Shown: positions 55,470 through 57,668 of the stretch, piece by piece
How positions within the stretch are numbered: the stretch's first letter is position 1
Layout: each line of letters starts with the position of its first letter
DNA from: Butyrivibrio sp.
Lineage (GTDB): Bacteria; Bacillota_A; Clostridia; Lachnospirales; Lachnospiraceae
Length of the DNA: 57,668 nt
Direction of reading: 5' to 3'
Assembly (NCBI GenBank): GCA_024690635.1
Contig: JAILOW010000074.1
Location: 1 to 57,668 of the forward strand
Translations under genes and position numbers: made by a program
The notes under the pieces: model-generated
The model's database searches: none
Told to the model about the DNA's origin: nothing
The model's input: only the letters and a program-made list of their open reading frames with translations

Positions 55470-55964
55470 TTGAATATAGTATTGCATCAGCCTGAGATCC
55501 CTCAGAATACGGGAAACATAGGAAGAACCTGCGTCGCCACTGACACAGCACTTCATCTTATTGAGCCCATCGGTTTCAGGATAAATGAAAAAGAACTAAA
55601 GCGCGCCGGAATGGACTACTGGGACAAGCTCGACGTTACCAGGTATATCGATTACGACGATTTTATGAAGCAGCACCCCGGGGCTAAGATATGGTTTGCC
55701 ACCACCAAGGCAAAGAAGACTTACAGCGAAGTATCTTTTGGACCTGATGATTTTATCATGTTCGGAAAAGAAAGTGCCGGCATCCCTGAGGAGATACTGG
55801 TGGACCATGAGGAAACCTGTATAAGGATTCCTATGGGTCATGACATCAGATCTCTGAACCTGGCCAATTCCGTGGCTATAGTGCTCTATGAGGCACTGAG
55901 GCAGAATGATTTTTGCGGTCTTGAAAGGGAAGGGGAGCTTCACAGGCTTCATTGGAAGGAATGA
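55470..55964 (+). CDS. trmL: tRNA (cytidine/uridine-34-2'-O)-methyltransferase
   Basis: This 164-residue SPOUT enzyme methylates the 2'-O of the wobble base in tRNA-Leu. Opening LHQPEIPQNTGNIGRTC, middle MFGKESAGIPEEIL and the knot region IRIPMGHDIRSLNLANSVAIVLYE, given in part, match TrmL. The start TTG 55470 has AAGGAAG upstream. It overlaps the possible longer starts of rlmD. Confidence 0.94.
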   Translation: MNIVLHQPEIPQNTGNIGRTCVATDTALHLIEPIGFRINEKELKRAGMDYWDKLDVTRYIDYDDFMKQHPGAKIWFATTKAKKTYSEVSFGPDDFIMFGKESAGIPEEILVDHEETCIRIPMGHDIRSLNLANSVAIVLYEALRQNDFCGLEREGELHRLHWKE

Positions 55965-55969
55965 GTTTT

Positions 55970-57415
55970 ATGAGAAACAAAGGCGATCTGCTGGAATTTG
56001 AAATAACCGACATAGGAAACGACGGCGAGGGTATAGGCAAGGTTGACGGCTATACCCTTTTTGTTAAGGATGCTGTAATTGGCGACAAGGTAAGCGCCAA
56101 GATCATGAAGGCAAAAAAGAACTATGCCTATGCGCATCTTGAAAAGGTACTGGAGCCTTCCTGTTTCAGGCAGGAAGCAAGATGCCTTGTTGCCAGGCAG
56201 TGCGGCGGATGCCAGCTTCAGAACATGACCTATGAGAGGCAGCTTGAGTTTAAGCAGAATAAAGTAAGGAACAATATAGTACGTCTCGGAGGCTTTGATG
56301 AGTCTTTTGTGGATGGCATCATGGAACCTGTTATCGGCATGGAGGATCCCTGGAGATACAGAAACAAGGCCCAGTATCCCATCGGCACTGACAGGTACGG
56401 CAATATTGTTGCGGGCTTTTATGCGGGAAGAACACACAGCATAATCCCTGTATCTGATTGCCTTATCGGCGTGGATGAAAATAAAGAGATTCTGGATATC
56501 ATCCTTGGTCATATGAAAAAGCTGGGGATAAAGCCCTATGATGAAGTGTCGGGAAAGGGCCTTGTGAGGCATGTGCTGATACGAAAGGGCTTTGCAAGCG
56601 GCGAGATCATGGTGTGCCTTGTTATAAACTATGCGGGGAAAAAGACTGCTCGCGGCGAAAAGGGCAACGGCGCCGGAAAAGAGGCGGTTGAGTATATCCC
56701 GGGGCAGCAGGCGCTGGTTCAGGCTTTGGCCGGGATTGCAGGCATGAAGAGTATCTCGGTCAGCATAAACACTGAAAAAACCAATGTCATCATGGGAATA
56801 GAGACCCATACCATATGGGGATCGGATACCATAACCGATACTCTCTGCGGTCTGACCTTTGAAATATCACCGTTATCTTTCTATCAGGTCAATCCTGTAC
56901 AGGCCCAAAAGCTCTATGAAACAGCAATCGGTTACGCCGGACTTACAGGAAAAGAGTCGGTGTGGGACCTTTACTGCGGTATCGGAACGATCACACTTTC
57001 CATGGCAAAGGCAGCAGGCCACGTGTACGGCGTTGAGGTTATCCCTGATGCTATAGAGGATGCCAAAGAAAACGCAAAACGAAACGGCCTTGATAATGCG
57101 GACTTTTTCTGCGGAAAGGCAGAAGAAGTACTCCCGAGATTCTACGAAGAAACAACGGACGAAGCGGCTCTTCACCCGGATGTCATCGTGGTGGATCCCC
57201 CCAGAAAGGGCTGCGACAAGGAATGCCTTGATACCATGTTAAAGATGGCCCCGGGCAAAATCGTCTATGTCAGCTGCGACTCCGCAACTCTCGCAAGAGA
57301 CCTGCGCATCCTCGCAGACGGCGGCTACAAACTCCAAAAAATCCGCCCCTGCGACATGTTCCCCTGGAGCGGGCATGTGGAGGCTGCGGTGTTGCTACAA
57401 AGAAGCGATACCTAG
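55970..57415 (+). CDS. rlmD: 23S rRNA (uracil-C5)-methyltransferase, RlmD/RumA family
   Basis: This protein of about 481 residues has an N-terminal TRAM domain (1-60), an Fe-S cluster region with Cys72, Cys78, Cys81 and Cys164, and a SAM methyltransferase domain (LYCGIGTITLSMA, VVDPPRKGCDKE and the nucleophile Cys in VYVSCDSATLARD). I choose ATG 55970, because GGAAGGA lies 7-10 bases upstream; in-frame starts at 55952 and 55961 would overlap trmL more deeply. In low-GC Firmicutes such enzymes modify U747 and/or U1939 of 23S rRNA, so the exact site is uncertain. Confidence 0.93.
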   Translation: MRNKGDLLEFEITDIGNDGEGIGKVDGYTLFVKDAVIGDKVSAKIMKAKKNYAYAHLEKVLEPSCFRQEARCLVARQCGGCQLQNMTYERQLEFKQNKVRNNIVRLGGFDESFVDGIMEPVIGMEDPWRYRNKAQYPIGTDRYGNIVAGFYAGRTHSIIPVSDCLIGVDENKEILDIILGHMKKLGIKPYDEVSGKGLVRHVLIRKGFASGEIMVCLVINYAGKKTARGEKGNGAGKEAVEYIPGQQALVQALAGIAGMKSISVSINTEKTNVIMGIETHTIWGSDTITDTLCGLTFEISPLSFYQVNPVQAQKLYETAIGYAGLTGKESVWDLYCGIGTITLSMAKAAGHVYGVEVIPDAIEDAKENAKRNGLDNADFFCGKAEEVLPRFYEETTDEAALHPDVIVVDPPRKGCDKECLDTMLKMAPGKIVYVSCDSATLARDLRILADGGYKLQKIRPCDMFPWSGHVEAAVLLQRSDT

Positions 57416-57597
57416 AAATCCTTGAATTTACGCATTTTTGTCGATTTTATTCATTCGATAAGATTGGCGATAATCACAAAGAAAAAATCTGATACATAAG
57501 ATTTCAGTTGTTGTCGCTTTCGAAGTGGAGACGGTTGACACAAAGAATGACATTCAAAAAACCAAGGATTCTGTCTTGAGAAGTGAGGAGGCAGAAG
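57416..57597. other. AT-rich junction downstream of rlmD
   Basis: No gene is visible. The only structure is a small inverted repeat AAATCT/AGATTT (near 57485-57505). Composition shifts to AT-rich after the rlmD stop. There is no clear terminator for rlmD. It may include the left boundary of a mobile element. Confidence 0.4.
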
Positions 57598-57668
57598 ATG
57601 GTATTTGATTATTATTATGGGATTGAGGCGGAACAATTCACATTCTTAAGAATTCCAAAGGTATTGTT
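57598..57668 (+). CDS. Start of a RepA_N-like replication initiator (3' end missing)
   Basis: Only 23 residues are visible, beginning MVFDYYYGIEAEQFTFLRIP. This closely resembles the opening of RepA_N-type replication initiators found on integrative elements and plasmids of Lachnospiraceae. The ATG has GAGGAGG 6-7 bases upstream. Codon choice (TTA, AGA, ATT) differs from the chromosomal genes to the left. The rest lies beyond the window, so identification rests on a short motif. Confidence 0.6.
   Translation, partial: MVFDYYYGIEAEQFTFLRIPKVL

Overview
The window looks like the chromosome of an anaerobic Firmicute of the class Clostridia, most likely a Lachnospiraceae of the Butyrivibrio type. 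The signs are moderate GC, strong AGGAGG-type ribosome sites with occasional TTG starts, a T-box ahead of ileS, a sugar three-component system of the XylFII-LytS-YesN kind, a type-2 galactose uridylyltransferase, and lipoproteins with long Ala/Glu/Pro linkers. The genus is an inference; no rRNA is present.

Region 1 (1-9296) senses and imports a sugar: a partial XylFII-like sensor, a LytS-like kinase, a YesN-like regulator, a second sugar-binding lipoprotein, then a highly expressed-looking binding protein, a double ATPase and a permease. Region 2 (9475-16539) is a nickel/oligopeptide-type ABC importer in one operon with a MATE exporter and a SAM methyltransferase. Region 3 (16545-28110) holds housekeeping genes: tRNA-Gly(GCC), an rlmI-like gene with an in-frame TGA at codon 8, a DUF2798 protein, free-Met-sulfoxide reductase, a threonine-aldolase-family enzyme, T-box plus ileS, a secreted 5'-nucleotidase and glycogen phosphorylase.

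Region 4 (28085-37632) is the most interesting. Divergent AraC and LysR regulators precede a tight operon that encodes two nitrogenase component-1-like subunits (D-like and K-like), a canonical NifH-like reductase and a NifB-like radical SAM protein whose NifX-type domain sits at the N-terminus. A MetNIQ-type ABC importer follows 5 bases after it. There is no nifE, nifN or nifV, so this is probably not dinitrogen fixation. It resembles the minimal nitrogenase-like systems, of which methylthio-alkane reductase (MarBHDK) is the best known, and a sulfur-compound salvage role is the leading guess. A shared ATAGGTT motif and a T-N11-A palindrome about 66 bases before a predicted transcription start suggest LysR control.

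Region 5 (37717-57415) has XpaC/TelA, a large nested hairpin element, galK-galT, a small TPR-like protein divergent from a VanW protein, an AIR-synthase-like protein, Lrp and an aminotransferase, a YhaM-type exonuclease, a PDZ protein that looks like a dead HtrA protease, mutS2, an OmpR-type two-component system, trmL and rlmD. The last 71 bases begin a protein resembling RepA_N replication initiators, which suggests a mobile element starts at the right edge.
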